Part shown: piece by piece, positions 42,972-51,644 of the stretch
Position numbering within the stretch: position 1 is the stretch's first letter
Layout: every line of letters begins with the position of its first letter
Source of the DNA: Metabacillus crassostreae
Lineage (GTDB): Bacteria > Bacillota > Bacilli > Bacillales > Bacillaceae
DNA: 64,000 nt
Direction of reading: 5' to 3'
Assembly: GCF_016908395.1 (NCBI RefSeq)
Contig: NZ_JAFBDU010000004.1
Span: 1 to 64,000 of the forward strand
The notes under the pieces: generated by a model
Seen by the model: the letters and a program-made list of their open reading frames with translations, nothing else
Database searches by the model: none
Told to the model about the DNA's origin: nothing
Program-made: the position numbers and the translations under genes

Positions 42972-43424
42972 TTGACAGATTGGAAAACATATGTTTATTT
43001 AATTTTATCCTTTTTAATATTTTTTGTAAGTCAATTTATAATTATGAAACTTCTACGTATTGAAGATGGAGTAGATCAAATTAAGACTTTTAGTTTATCT
43101 GATTTATCTTTTAATTGGTTAAGTGTTTCTCTTTTATACCTTGTATTTACAATACTAACGCCAATAAAGGAAGAAATCATATTTAGGGGAATCCTTTTTA
43201 GCTTTTTAAAGGACAGGTATAATTTTTGGATTGGATTTGTAGTATCCTCAGTAATATTTGGATTACTACATAATGGTCATACAATCTCAATAACTATTAT
43301 TGGTGCTATTTTCCTACTGCTTTATAAGTTAACAAAATCATTAGTTGTCCCTATTCTACTACATATAATTTGGAATGCTATTGCAATTTCCAACTTATTA
43401 TTAGCAATAAATAGTCAGAGTTAA
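42972..43424 (+). CDS. CPBP intramembrane metalloprotease, short
   Basis: A 150-residue membrane protein with CPBP (Abi/CAAX protease-like) motifs: PIKEEIIFRGILFSFL (the EExxxR motif, about 57-72), FGLLHNGHTISI (FxxxH, about 97-108) and LLHIIWNAIAI near the C-terminus. Family members usually exceed 200 residues, so the N-terminal membrane segments are probably missing. The start is weak: TTG 42972, with GGGAGAAG 14-15 bases away. It sits beside a serine recombinase remnant and may be truncated. A terminator follows. Confidence 0.7.
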   Translation: MTDWKTYVYLILSFLIFFVSQFIIMKLLRIEDGVDQIKTFSLSDLSFNWLSVSLLYLVFTILTPIKEEIIFRGILFSFLKDRYNFWIGFVVSSVIFGLLHNGHTISITIIGAIFLLLYKLTKSLVVPILLHIIWNAIAISNLLLAINSQS

Positions 43425-43490
43425 TGAAAATTATTTAAAATGGCATTTGTTATTATTAAATTTGAAACGCTTTAGAAGAGTAATTAAGAA

Positions 43491-43519
43491 GGTGCGATAA
43501 TATTATCGCACTCTTTTTT
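43491..43519 (+). terminator. Terminator after the CPBP gene
   Basis: GTGCGATAAT/ATTATCGCAC, a perfect 20-base palindrome, followed by six T residues. Confidence 0.9.
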
Positions 43520-43685
43520 CAATTATAGGATTATTTGATGCTTGTTTTTTGCCTCTTATATAACCAAGGTGAACCGTATCACAATAGTGGTAAAGCGGAA
43601 AGTAGAAGTAGCAGTATATTTGAAGGAAGTCTTAAGTTAATCTCTTTTAAAAGATAAATCAACCCCGCTTAATGAGCTTTAAGTT

Positions 43686-43929
43686 TTAATATTGCACTTG
43701 GGCCGAATCCATGTAGCTAAGTATATCTGCTTCAGTATTTTCTGATAGACGTTGGAGTGATGTGATGCTTTCTCGTTCAAGGGTTATTCGAGTTGGTGCA
43801 TCCATTCCAAAGGAAAATTCAATTTAAGGTACACTTTCTGCCTCACAAATAGGGCAAGTTTGGTGATCAGGTTTTTTTGCATTTTAATGACCACTTTTGC
43901 ACCGTATCCGCTTTATGATATTGCTGGTA
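43686..43929 (-). pseudogene. Remnant of an unidentified zinc-ribbon-like gene
   Basis: One minus-strand frame, interrupted by two stop codons, reads CKSGH, NAKKPDHQTCPICEAESVP and then FGMDAPTRITLERESITSLQ followed by RLSENTEADILSYMDSAQVQ. The two Cys pairs suggest a zinc ribbon. The composition looks like true protein but stops break it and no start is visible. I cannot name the family. Confidence 0.5.
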
Positions 43930-44085
43930 GGCTCCAGCCTCGAATATGGTACAAGTTCGCCCCTAACCATGCGCGGAGGCTCGGCAATTTTAGAATCCTA
44001 CTTCTTGAGTCGACTAGCTTTTAGATGGAAGAGGTAGAGGAGCTGAAAGAATGTCTTGATCCATTTTCACGTTAGAACGCCGGAG

Positions 44086-44184
44086 GTGATTTTGCATTAT
44101 ATCCTGAGCTGGGGAGGAGAGGTTGAGGTTTTAAAACCGTAGTCTTTACGCTTCCAGATTCGGGAAGAAGCCAAAAAAAAATAA
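44086..44184 (+). pseudogene. WYL-domain regulator C-terminal remnant
   Basis: The frame from 44086 reads ILHYILSWGGEVEVLKP, stop, SLRFQIREEAKKK, stop. This is the characteristic C-terminal end of YafY/WYL-domain transcriptional regulators (pattern LLSFGxxVEVLEPxxLRxxI). An in-frame TAG after KP and closed frames upstream mark it as decayed. Regulators of this type often neighbour dinB-family genes, as here. Confidence 0.65.
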
Positions 44185-44220
44185 ATATGCTACTGACACT
44201 GTCGTCAGTAGCATATTTAT
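44181..44220 (-). terminator. Perfect 17-bp hairpin, minus-strand terminator
   Basis: ATAAATATGCTACTGAC (44181-44197) and GTCAGTAGCATATTTAT (44204-44220) pair without mismatch around a six-base loop. On the plus-strand side it is preceded by eight or nine A residues, so on the minus strand it ends in a T run. On the plus strand only a weak T run (ATTTT) follows. No minus-strand gene reads into it. Confidence 0.7.
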
Positions 44221-44259
44221 ATTTTGGAGTGAATCAAGAAGAATGAGGGGTGTGTTTTT

Positions 44260-44790
44260 ATGAGAAGTACTGCTGATGCGTTGCAAGTGTTTGAAAAGAG
44301 TGTTGAACGCTATTTATTAGAATTGGGAGATATTACAATGGAACAATTACTTGTAGCACCAAACGATGAGGATTGGTCCATTGGGCAGCTGTTTGTGCAT
44401 TTGATTCAGTCGGCGCATTATATGCTGCGTAACATTGAGCAATGTTTGGCTGGAGGCGATGATGTAACGGGGGTAACGAAGGGAAAAACGGAGGATGGCA
44501 AGGTTTTATTTGAGCTAGGAAGTTTTCCGCCGATTCGGATAAAGGTCCCAGCTTCGTCGTATACAACACCGCAGCCGGAGGGTAAGGAGCAGCTGATAGA
44601 AGGACTTCGAGACGTAGTGGAAAGGATGAAACGAATAGAAAGAGCATTGAATCAGGCTCCAGACGGCGATAAAATTATTCATCCAAAATTCGGTGCATTA
44701 AATGCTACGGAGTGGTTTTTACTGGTAGAGATGCACTTCAGGCATCATTTCTTGCAGCTTGAACGATTGTTAAATGTCCTAGAAAAATGA
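44260..44790 (+). CDS. DinB-family (DUF664-like) four-helix protein
   Basis: A 176-residue protein of the DinB/YfiT superfamily of four-helix metal-binding proteins. Candidate metal ligands are His in WSIGQLFVHLIQSAHYML (about 47 and 54) and the pair in EMHFRHHFLQLERL near the C-terminus (about 158-162), the usual H-x3-H arrangement. Members include bacillithiol S-transferases and proteins of unknown activity; which applies is unclear. GGGGTGTG precedes the ATG. It follows a decayed WYL regulator. Confidence 0.82.
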   Translation: MRSTADALQVFEKSVERYLLELGDITMEQLLVAPNDEDWSIGQLFVHLIQSAHYMLRNIEQCLAGGDDVTGVTKGKTEDGKVLFELGSFPPIRIKVPASSYTTPQPEGKEQLIEGLRDVVERMKRIERALNQAPDGDKIIHPKFGALNATEWFLLVEMHFRHHFLQLERLLNVLEK

Positions 44791-45973
44791 CAATGTGGAA
44801 TTTGTATCTGCTTCACATGTCTAGCAAGCTGTAGAGGGTATATCGCGCAGCTCTTTCATGTAGGGTGCTGGACTAGGACCATTTACGTCCATTGGAGAAG
44901 TTATGTAATGATAAACCGAAATACAGGAGAATGGCTAATCTGCATTGTTGGTTCATTCTCTTTATTTGTCATTTGTCGGGTTAACACGACTATTTTGTAC
45001 AGTTTGGTATAATGTATTTTCTCGGGGAGTTAACTGATCCGAAAATGAAGGATTATAGTGGTCTCAATGATGGGTACGACCTGTTTGATTATAGTTAGTT
45101 TATGCCCAATTGGTTAAAGAACTATAGTGACAACCTTCTAAATAAGATCTCTCAAAATGAATACATGCGCCCGTATTAAAAATACAAACGATAAGAAGTA
45201 TCTTGAGATATTTGTGAAGTGTTTCGTATGAGACAATCTTAAAAAATTGCAGTTTGGGCTTTTTTAAAGAAAAGATGTTGAAGTGTAACACCTTGAAGAT
45301 TTTAGAGCGCTTACCTATTAGGTGGCGCTCTTATATTATCTTTGAACAATAAATTTCGCTCTATAGATGTTATGGTGAACCATATAATGAAGATATAAAA
45401 CAGTAAAGGCAATGAGTTCTTTTGATGGATTCGTAGCGTGGTAAAAACCAAATCAAATTTATTTATCAAATTAGCTCGATATGATTTGGATACTAGAGTG
45501 CTTCTTTAGGAATAGAATAAGAACATCACTTCATTAAATAATAATTAACTCAACTAAACTTTATTAGATAAAGCATCTTAAATCCCTTTTAAAATAGAGC
45601 AATTAACAAAAGGTAAGTGTTATTACACGTCTAAATGGATGAAACCTAAGATTCTAAACATATCTCTTTCTTCTGTAAACAGGCCAGATTGTGTAGGATC
45701 AGACTTTTATTGGAGTATTTTTTAAGACAATTTAAGGGAATGATTAGTAACTTTTTTTTGAACCTTTTGGAGATTAAATCAATACTCTTTACTTTGTTGC
45801 TTTTTAGCGTTAAATGAAAAAATAGAACGTGGCGGAACTTTACTAAATATTACCCAGCCTTAATATATGTGTGTTTTCAATGACATAACAGAGACCATTT
45901 TATTTACGAGTTCATAATTACCTATATGAATGAGCATCCTAATAAGAACTTTAATCATAAAAGGATGTTTGTT
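44791..45973. other. Long non-coding / decayed stretch
   Basis: About 1.2 kb with no gene I can support. A short frame at 44908-45012 (M-I-N-R-N-T-G-E-W-L..., one hydrophobic segment, GGAGAAG upstream) continues in a shifted frame to about 45098 with MYFLGELTDPKMKDYSGLND; this may be a frameshifted small membrane protein of DUF4064 type. A hairpin lies at 45303-45332 (AGAGCGC/GCGCTCT). The rest is AT-rich and unremarkable. Confidence 0.5.
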
Positions 45974-46462
45974 ATGAAACAAAATAAAACCCAGAAGAAG
46001 CTCTTACGAATTACACTAATTATAAATTTAGTGATACTCATTCCTCTACTTATCAGAAAGCCTCCAGTAAAAGATTGGATAATCGTTTATTTGTTCAATG
46101 CCGTTACCAACGGTTTAATTGATAATATCTTATCAAAGCATAAAATAGTGAAGTATCCTGTACGTTTATTTTCGAAATCATTTGACACTCATATACTGTT
46201 TGATTTCTTTCTATACCCAACTTTCACCATTCTTTATAATCAAATGACACAAAAGGACAAAATTCTTCCAATTATTTATAAGCTTATTTTTATTACAATA
46301 CCACCTTTTTTCATAGAAATCTTGGCGGAGAAAAAGACGGATTTAATTGAATGGAGTAGAAAATGGAAATGGTATTATACCTTTTGTAGTCTAATTTTTA
46401 AATCACTATTAACAAGAACGGTAATTGGGATTGTAAGAAAATTAGATAATCAAATTAATTAA
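45974..46462 (+). CDS. CBO0543-family membrane protein
   Basis: A 162-residue protein with about four membrane segments (LLRITLIINLVILIPLLI; WIIVYLFNAVTNGLIDNIL; FDFFLYPTFTILYN; LIFITIPPFFIEIL). The pattern WIIVYLFNAVTNGLIDN, YPVRLF, FDFFLYPT and EWSRKWKWYYTF matches the CBO0543 family of Firmicutes, of unknown function. ATG 45974 fits the AAAGGATG site; the longer frame from 45926 would add 16 polar residues. Confidence 0.75.
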   Translation: MKQNKTQKKLLRITLIINLVILIPLLIRKPPVKDWIIVYLFNAVTNGLIDNILSKHKIVKYPVRLFSKSFDTHILFDFFLYPTFTILYNQMTQKDKILPIIYKLIFITIPPFFIEILAEKKTDLIEWSRKWKWYYTFCSLIFKSLLTRTVIGIVRKLDNQIN

Positions 46463-46614
46463 AGAAAATGTATTATGGTTGGTCAACTAACGAAATAGCG
46501 GTAGCACATAAAGCCCGTCGTAATCCCTTGTATCACTAACGGTAGCCTGCATATTGAATAAATATATGAGGAACACCAGAACAAATTGTTGCGCAGTCCA
46601 AGGGCAAAATCCCT

Positions 46615-46645
46615 TTGTTAAAAGACAAGTGATTCATGTTATAAT
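46615..46645 (+). promoter_or_regulatory. Probable promoter of the histidine kinase gene
   Basis: Extended -10 TGTTATAAT (hexamer 46640-46645) with TTGTTA at 46615-46620 as a candidate -35 at 19 bases, 36 bases before the start. Confidence 0.5.
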
Positions 46646-46680
46646 ACAATTTTCATTTATTATTATTGAGGTGTTACTAG

Positions 46681-48291
46681 TTGAACGAAAAGGAACCACG
46701 TTATATCACACTTTCTAAGCAAAAGTGTAAAGAAATAGGGATGGATCCCGATGAGATCGTTCGTCCCATAGTCACTTTATCCAAACAAGAGATTCAAAGG
46801 AGACAAGAAATTTATAATGAAATCTTGTCCGTTGTTCGTTTCTTTTCAGAAAAACTAATTCATTCTTTACCAGAAACTAATATATTAGTCGTAATCTCTG
46901 ATTCTGACGGTTACTTATTAGAATTAGCAGGGGACGAACAAATGAAAACTAATATCGATCATTTAGGTATCACAATAGGAAGTTTGTTTAGACAAGAAGA
47001 TACTGGAACTAATGTAGTTAGTTTGGCTTTAGAACAGCGACATCCGGTACAGGTGATTGGTGAGAACCATTACCACACGTTTCTACACGAAATTGCATGT
47101 TACGGTGCTCCGTTTCATTACAAAGACGAGGATAATTTACTTGGAAGTATAAGTATCATGGTCCCAATTAACTTTCATAACTCCATGTTTATGCCTATGC
47201 TTAGTCAACTAGTAGATTCCATTGAACGAGAGTTGCTATTAAGAAAACAAAATCGAAAGCTTAATATATTTAATCAAGTAATGCTTAGTGGAGCTAGAAA
47301 CGGAATCATTATTACTAATGAAACTGGGATTATTATAGAGTTTACTGACTTTGCGAAGCAAATCTTTTATCATACTTTTACTAATTCTAGTAGTTATGAA
47401 CTTCCTATTATAGGAAACTATTTCAAATATGTCCTAACTTCTGAAGTAAGTTATGATAGTAAAGAAGTCGTTTTTCATAACTCTACTGGTGATCCCATCA
47501 TTTGTCTCTTTGATGCCCAACCTATTTATGAGGGTGAAATGGTTATTGGTGCATACGGACAACTACGTGACATGACTGATCGCTATATAATGGAGGAAAA
47601 GATTAAGGCAGCTGAAAAGCAAGTACTAGCAGGCCGAATTGCTGCGGGAATTGCGCACGAAATTCGAAATCCACTTACAACTGTTCGTGGGTATCTTCAA
47701 TATTTTGAAAAAGAAGTGAGGAGAGACATCGGGCAAATGTTTACCGAATTACTAATTCCCGAAATTGATCGTGCAAATAAAATCATTACTGATTTTCTAA
47801 GTATTGCAAAGCCTTCAGAGAAAGCGTTTGAGAAAATTCAAGTTAAATGTTTTTTTACAGATTACTTATGGAATTTCCTTAAAAGTGAAGCGCTGCTTTA
47901 CAATGTAGAATTAGATTTTGATATACCTTCACATGCGGAAAAACACTATATCTTCTGTAATCGTGAAGAACTTCTTCAAGTATTTATTAATTTATTTCAA
48001 AATTCATTACAAGCAGAAGGTGATAACCCACTTACTGTAAGAATTTGTACGGACATTAAAGATCACACTATCCAGATTATGTTCAGGGACAATGGGAAGG
48101 GTATTCAACCAGCTATCCTTATGAATATTTTTGAACCTTTCTTTTCAACAAAGGACTTAGGCACAGGTTTAGGACTTTCCGTTTCTCAAAAAATCATTGA
48201 GAATCATAGTGGTCAAATCACGGCTAAAAGTATTGAAAATACAGGGACAACGTTTGTAATTGAGCTCCCTCTTCACAAGGAAACAAATTAA
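46681..48291 (+). CDS. Cytosolic sensor histidine kinase (GAF-PAS-HisKA-HATPase)
   Basis: A 536-residue soluble sensor kinase. An N-terminal GAF-like domain (about 60-190, VVISDSDGYLLELAGDE) resembles those of AcoR/DhaR-type activators. A PAS domain (about 200-305, GARNGIIITNETGIIIEF) precedes HisKA with the phospho-acceptor His326 in GIAHEIRNPLTTVRGYLQYF. The HATPase domain has N-box QVFINLFQNSLQA, G1 DNGKGI, F box FEPFFSTK and G2 GTGLGLSVS. No response regulator is adjacent, so it is an orphan; Bacillus orphan kinases of this build often feed the sporulation phosphorelay, which is only an inference here. TTG start behind GAGGTG. Confidence 0.88.
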   Translation: MNEKEPRYITLSKQKCKEIGMDPDEIVRPIVTLSKQEIQRRQEIYNEILSVVRFFSEKLIHSLPETNILVVISDSDGYLLELAGDEQMKTNIDHLGITIGSLFRQEDTGTNVVSLALEQRHPVQVIGENHYHTFLHEIACYGAPFHYKDEDNLLGSISIMVPINFHNSMFMPMLSQLVDSIERELLLRKQNRKLNIFNQVMLSGARNGIIITNETGIIIEFTDFAKQIFYHTFTNSSSYELPIIGNYFKYVLTSEVSYDSKEVVFHNSTGDPIICLFDAQPIYEGEMVIGAYGQLRDMTDRYIMEEKIKAAEKQVLAGRIAAGIAHEIRNPLTTVRGYLQYFEKEVRRDIGQMFTELLIPEIDRANKIITDFLSIAKPSEKAFEKIQVKCFFTDYLWNFLKSEALLYNVELDFDIPSHAEKHYIFCNREELLQVFINLFQNSLQAEGDNPLTVRICTDIKDHTIQIMFRDNGKGIQPAILMNIFEPFFSTKDLGTGLGLSVSQKIIENHSGQITAKSIENTGTTFVIELPLHKETN

Positions 48292-48871
48292 GATTATCTT
48301 AATTTTAAGCTGACACGATGAATAGAGCATAAGATGCTATGGACTATAATGTTAATTTCTAAGGATTCTCCTAACATTGAGCACCTGTTAAATAAAAAAA
48401 TAACTATTTATCTATGTGCCTGTTGGAATAGTGATAATAGTTACCAGTCAGACCTTGATTTCGTTAAACAATTTTTACGATTTCGGGTCTTTTTCCTGTT
48501 ATATCCTTGTCAATTCAATTTTCGTTTAAGGCTATTAAGCAAAACTTTATCATACTGAAACAGCGATATGATCGTTAACGGAATGAGCGATTGTGTTTTG
48601 ATGCATGGGGACAGTTCTACTGCTTCTGAAACAACAGAACCTTTGCCTCTCTGCGTATGAATCAAAGCTTGCGAAATAAAATAAGCAATATTAGGGGAGC
48701 ATGTCTCAGAGAATTAAGATGTGCTTCCTTTTATTGTAAGCTATAGCTAATTTCAAATCACTTTTTTAATGAACAATATTCTTATGGCTAGTAAAGGGAT
48801 AATGAGGAAACTTTAGTAAACACAGAAGAAACACTAGAACCGTTCATATGTTATACCTATGTTATAAACTA
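48292..48871. other. Non-coding stretch downstream of the kinase
   Basis: About 580 bases. I find no supported gene. GGGGACAGTTCTACTGCTTC near 48608 with a nearby imperfect inverse (AACAGAACC) resembles REP-type palindromes. A GGAGCATGTCT/AGATGTGCTTCC hairpin with TTTT near 48696-48734 could be a terminator. Confidence 0.4.
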
Positions 48872-48880
48872 ATGTTGAAA

Positions 48881-48926
48881 TAAGAGAAAAAGGGTACCCC
48901 AGTACAATTCAACTGGGATACCCTTA
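48881..48926 (-). terminator. Terminator of the yfmM fragment
   Basis: AAGGGTACCCCAGT/ACTGGGATACCCTT, with the T run on the minus strand. It is a duplicate of the terminator at 50037-50083. Confidence 0.8.
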
Positions 48927-48933
48927 ACTTTAT

Positions 48934-49402
48934 TTAAAACACTTATGTAGTCCAATTCTCACAATATCAAATATCAATCGCAATTTCACGATAGAAATCA
49001 GGTTCGTGTGATAACGACAAGATACTTTCACGATATGCCTTTAAAGCGCGCTTCAGTTCTTCTTTAGCGTCCACATCTAAGTGATTGGTAGGTTCGTCTA
49101 ATATTAATAGATGTGTTTCTGTGTTTAAAATTTCGCATAAATGAATTTTGGCTTTTTCGCCAACAGAAAGGACTTCAACTATATTTTCAATATGTTTCGT
49201 CGTTAATTCACATTTTGCTAGAGCAGCACGGACTTCAGCATGAGTCATACTTGGGAACTCGCTCCAAATCTCTTCAGTACAAGTGTTATAGTTAGACTGA
49301 TTAACTTCCTGCTCGAAGTAGCCGATGTGTTGATACTAACTGTGTTCAACTTTACCCGAAATTAGATCAATTAAGCCAAGAATACTTTTTAAAAATAGTA
49401 GT
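48934..49402 (-). pseudogene. Decayed duplicate of the yfmM 3' end
   Basis: This segment repeats the last 150 or so codons of the intact ABC-F gene at 50091-51644, including its terminator. It is inactive: TGG to TGA after AIDI, a TAG in GKVEHS-stop-YQHIGYFEQ, and the signature LSGGEKAK changed to LSVGEKAK. Walker B (LLILDEPTNHLD) is intact. Homology ends near 49402, where the intact gene would continue, so this is a 5'-truncated partial copy and not a second gene. Confidence 0.9.
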
Positions 49403-49922
49403 AAAAGTAAATCTTCGTTTGATATAGATCACTAGCTATAATTGTTTTGTTAGGTTTGCGGTTTGGGATGGCAAAGGTATGTGAAATGACAATGGTTTCT
49501 TTGGTTAGCTGCTTGTGAAATTGTTTTTCTAAACGAGTCATGGCATCAGGATACAAGTAACAAACGATTAAGTGATAATTTGAAAAGTCGGCTTTATAAA
49601 AATTTTTTCGCGAAACAATCAGATTGTTTTGAGAGAATAAAAATTTTCTAATGACCATAAATGTGTATGGTATGAGTGAATTTTCAAAAGCTGTAATCGT
49701 TGCACTAGGATATTTTTTTGTAAGTTGAAAAGCTAATGTTCCCCATCCCGCACCAAGCTCAGCAATTTGAGTTACAGAATGAGAAGGGAGATTAACAACC
49801 AAAACCTTCTTAACTTTTGGTGATGTCGGCATAGGTGAAATCCCATTTTTTATGGTCGAATATACAATGGAAATAAATGCAAAAAACACTATAGAAAAAA
49901 CAATGATAGAAAGCATAAACAT
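49389..49922 (-). CDS. Membrane-anchored class I SAM methyltransferase
   Basis: An N-terminal membrane segment (MLSIIVFSIVFFAFISIVY) is followed by a short Rossmann methyltransferase: motif I QIAELGAGWGTLAFQLTKKY, an acidic position at the end of the second strand (ITAFENS), then FYKADFSNYHLIVCYLYPDA and ETIVISHTFAIP. About 177 residues. ATG 49922 is preferred because AGGGG lies 6 bases before it; ATG 49946 lacks a site. Substrate unknown. It lies between the intact yfmM and its decayed fragment, and its last codons abut the fragment boundary, so the C-terminus may have been altered by the duplication. Confidence 0.72.
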   Translation of the reverse strand: MFMLSIIVFSIVFFAFISIVYSTIKNGISPMPTSPKVKKVLVVNLPSHSVTQIAELGAGWGTLAFQLTKKYPSATITAFENSLIPYTFMVIRKFLFSQNNLIVSRKNFYKADFSNYHLIVCYLYPDAMTRLEKQFHKQLTKETIVISHTFAIPNRKPNKTIIASDLYQTKIYFYYYF

Positions 49923-50036
49923 TATAGCCCCTAGTTTTTCTCTCATTGTACCAAATGGTCATGGGAAAGTAATAACATATCAAAAATCCCCCAAAAATTA
50001 AGGTGCTGTCGTAGAGGCTAAACCCCATGTTGAAAT

Positions 50037-50083
50037 AAGAGAAAAAGGGTACCCCAGTAAAATTCAACTGGGATACCCCTTAA
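50037..50083 (-). terminator. Terminator of yfmM
   Basis: AAGGGTACCCCAGT/ACTGGGATACCCC stem; on the minus strand it is followed by a T-rich run. Confidence 0.85.
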
Positions 50084-50090
50084 ACTTTAT

Positions 50091-51644
50091 TTAAAACACT
50101 TTCGTAGTCCAATCCTCACAATTCCAAATGTCAGTCGCAATTTCACGATAGAAATCAGGTTCGTGTGATACCATCAAGATACTTCCGCGGTATGCCTTTA
50201 ATGCACGTTTCAGTTCTTCTTTTGCATCTACATCCAAGTGATTGGTAGGTTCGTCTAGAATTAATAAATTCGTTTCTGTGTTTAAAATTTTACATAATCG
50301 AACTTTGGCTTTCTCGCCTCCAGAGAGGACTTCGATTTTACTTTCAATATGTTTCGTCGTTAATCCACATTTTGCAAGAGCAGCACGGACTTCAGCCTGA
50401 TTCAAGCTTGGGAACTCGCTCCAGATCTCTTCAATACAAGTGTTATAGTTGGACTCTTTAACTTCCTGTTCAAAGTATCCGATGTGTTGATACTCACCAC
50501 GTTCCACTTTACCCGAAATCGGATTAGTCAACCCAAGAATACTTTTTAAAAGGGTAGATTTTCCAATACCGTTTGCCCCAACGAATGCAATTTTTTGTCC
50601 ACGTTCCATTTTTAAATTCAGTGGGCGAGAAAGTGGTTCGTTGTATCCAATAACAAGATCTTCAGTCTCGAAAATCCAACGACTAGCTGCGCGAGCTTCT
50701 TTGAAGTTAAACTCTGGTTTTGGCTTCTCTTTACCTAATTCGATAACTTCCATTTTGTCGAGCTTCTTTTGACGAGACATTGCCATATTACGAGTCGCAA
50801 CACTTGCCTTGTTACGAGCAACGAAATCTTTCAAATCAGCAATTTCTTGTTGTTGACGCTTGTATGCAGACTCTAGCTGTTGCTTCTTCATTTCATGTAT
50901 TTTTAAGAAGTTATCATAGTCACCAACATAGCGATTTAACTCTTGGTTTTCCATGTGATAGATCAAGTTCACAACACTGTTTAAGAATGGAATATCATGT
51001 GAAATTAAGATAAATGCATTCTCATATTCCTGTAAATATCGCTTCAACCATTCGATATGCTGTTCATCCAAATAGTTTGTAGGCTCGTCTAGTAATAGGA
51101 TTTCTGGTTTTTCTAGCAAAAGCTTAGCTAGCAAAACTTTCGTACGTTGCCCACCGCTAAGATCATCTATATCTCGATCGAGTCCAACATCGTCTAATCC
51201 TAGACCACGAGCAACTTCTTCAACCTTTGCATTAATTTGATAGAAATCATTACTATCTAAAGTTTCTTGCAGCTCTCCAACTTCAGTAAGTAATGCATCG
51301 ATATCAGCACCTTCATCACCCATTTTTGCATAAAGTTCATTGATCTCTGCTTCAGCATTAAATAAATATTGAAAAGCAGAACTCAAAACGTCACGCATCG
51401 TAGTACCTTTCTGCAGTACAGCATGCTGATCTAGATAACCAACACGAACTTTTCGTGACCACTCCACTTTCCCGTCGTCGGGTTGCAACTTACCAGTAAT
51501 AATATTCATGAAAGTAGACTTACCCTCACCATTTGCCCCAACTAATCCAACGTGTTCGCCTTTTAAAAGTCGAAAAGACACATCATTAAAAATTGCACGA
51601 TCACCGAATCCATGACTTAAATTTTGTACGTTTAATACGCTCAT
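50091..51644 (-). CDS. yfmM: ABC-F family ATPase (YfmM type)
   Basis: A 517-residue cytosolic protein with two ABC domains and no membrane segments. Domain 1: Walker A GANGEGKST (about 36-44), signature LSGGQRTK, Walker B LLLDEPTNYLD. A linker with basic helices follows (about 245-300, KQQLESAYKRQQQEIADLKD), the P-site tRNA-interaction motif of ABC-F. Domain 2: GANGIGKST, LSGGEKAK, LLILDEPTNHLD. Sequence follows B. subtilis YfmM closely. ABC-F proteins act on the ribosome, as translation factors or antibiotic-resistance proteins; YfmM-type proteins are usually housekeeping. A decayed copy of the 3' end lies at 48934-49402. Confidence 0.92.
   Translation of the reverse strand: MSVLNVQNLSHGFGDRAIFNDVSFRLLKGEHVGLVGANGEGKSTFMNIITGKLQPDDGKVEWSRKVRVGYLDQHAVLQKGTTMRDVLSSAFQYLFNAEAEINELYAKMGDEGADIDALLTEVGELQETLDSNDFYQINAKVEEVARGLGLDDVGLDRDIDDLSGGQRTKVLLAKLLLEKPEILLLDEPTNYLDEQHIEWLKRYLQEYENAFILISHDIPFLNSVVNLIYHMENQELNRYVGDYDNFLKIHEMKKQQLESAYKRQQQEIADLKDFVARNKASVATRNMAMSRQKKLDKMEVIELGKEKPKPEFNFKEARAASRWIFETEDLVIGYNEPLSRPLNLKMERGQKIAFVGANGIGKSTLLKSILGLTNPISGKVERGEYQHIGYFEQEVKESNYNTCIEEIWSEFPSLNQAEVRAALAKCGLTTKHIESKIEVLSGGEKAKVRLCKILNTETNLLILDEPTNHLDVDAKEELKRALKAYRGSILMVSHEPDFYREIATDIWNCEDWTTKVF

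Larger units (their letters stand above)
43425..44259. other. Gene-remnant region between CPBP and dinB genes
   Basis: No intact gene over about 830 bases. It holds the CPBP terminator, the zinc-ribbon-like remnant, the WYL remnant and the 17-bp hairpin listed separately; the rest looks like decayed coding sequence. Confidence 0.6.

Noticed and set aside
45100-45291. Minus-strand open frame of 63 codons
   Set aside because: No ribosome binding site and no family resemblance; it lies in AT-rich non-coding DNA.
48334-48558. Plus-strand open frame of 74 codons after the kinase
   Set aside because: No ribosome binding site and an implausible composition; chance frame in a decayed region.
48934-49402. 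A second functional ABC-F gene
   Set aside because: It covers only the 3' end of yfmM and has two in-frame stops and a damaged signature motif, so it is a pseudogene fragment.
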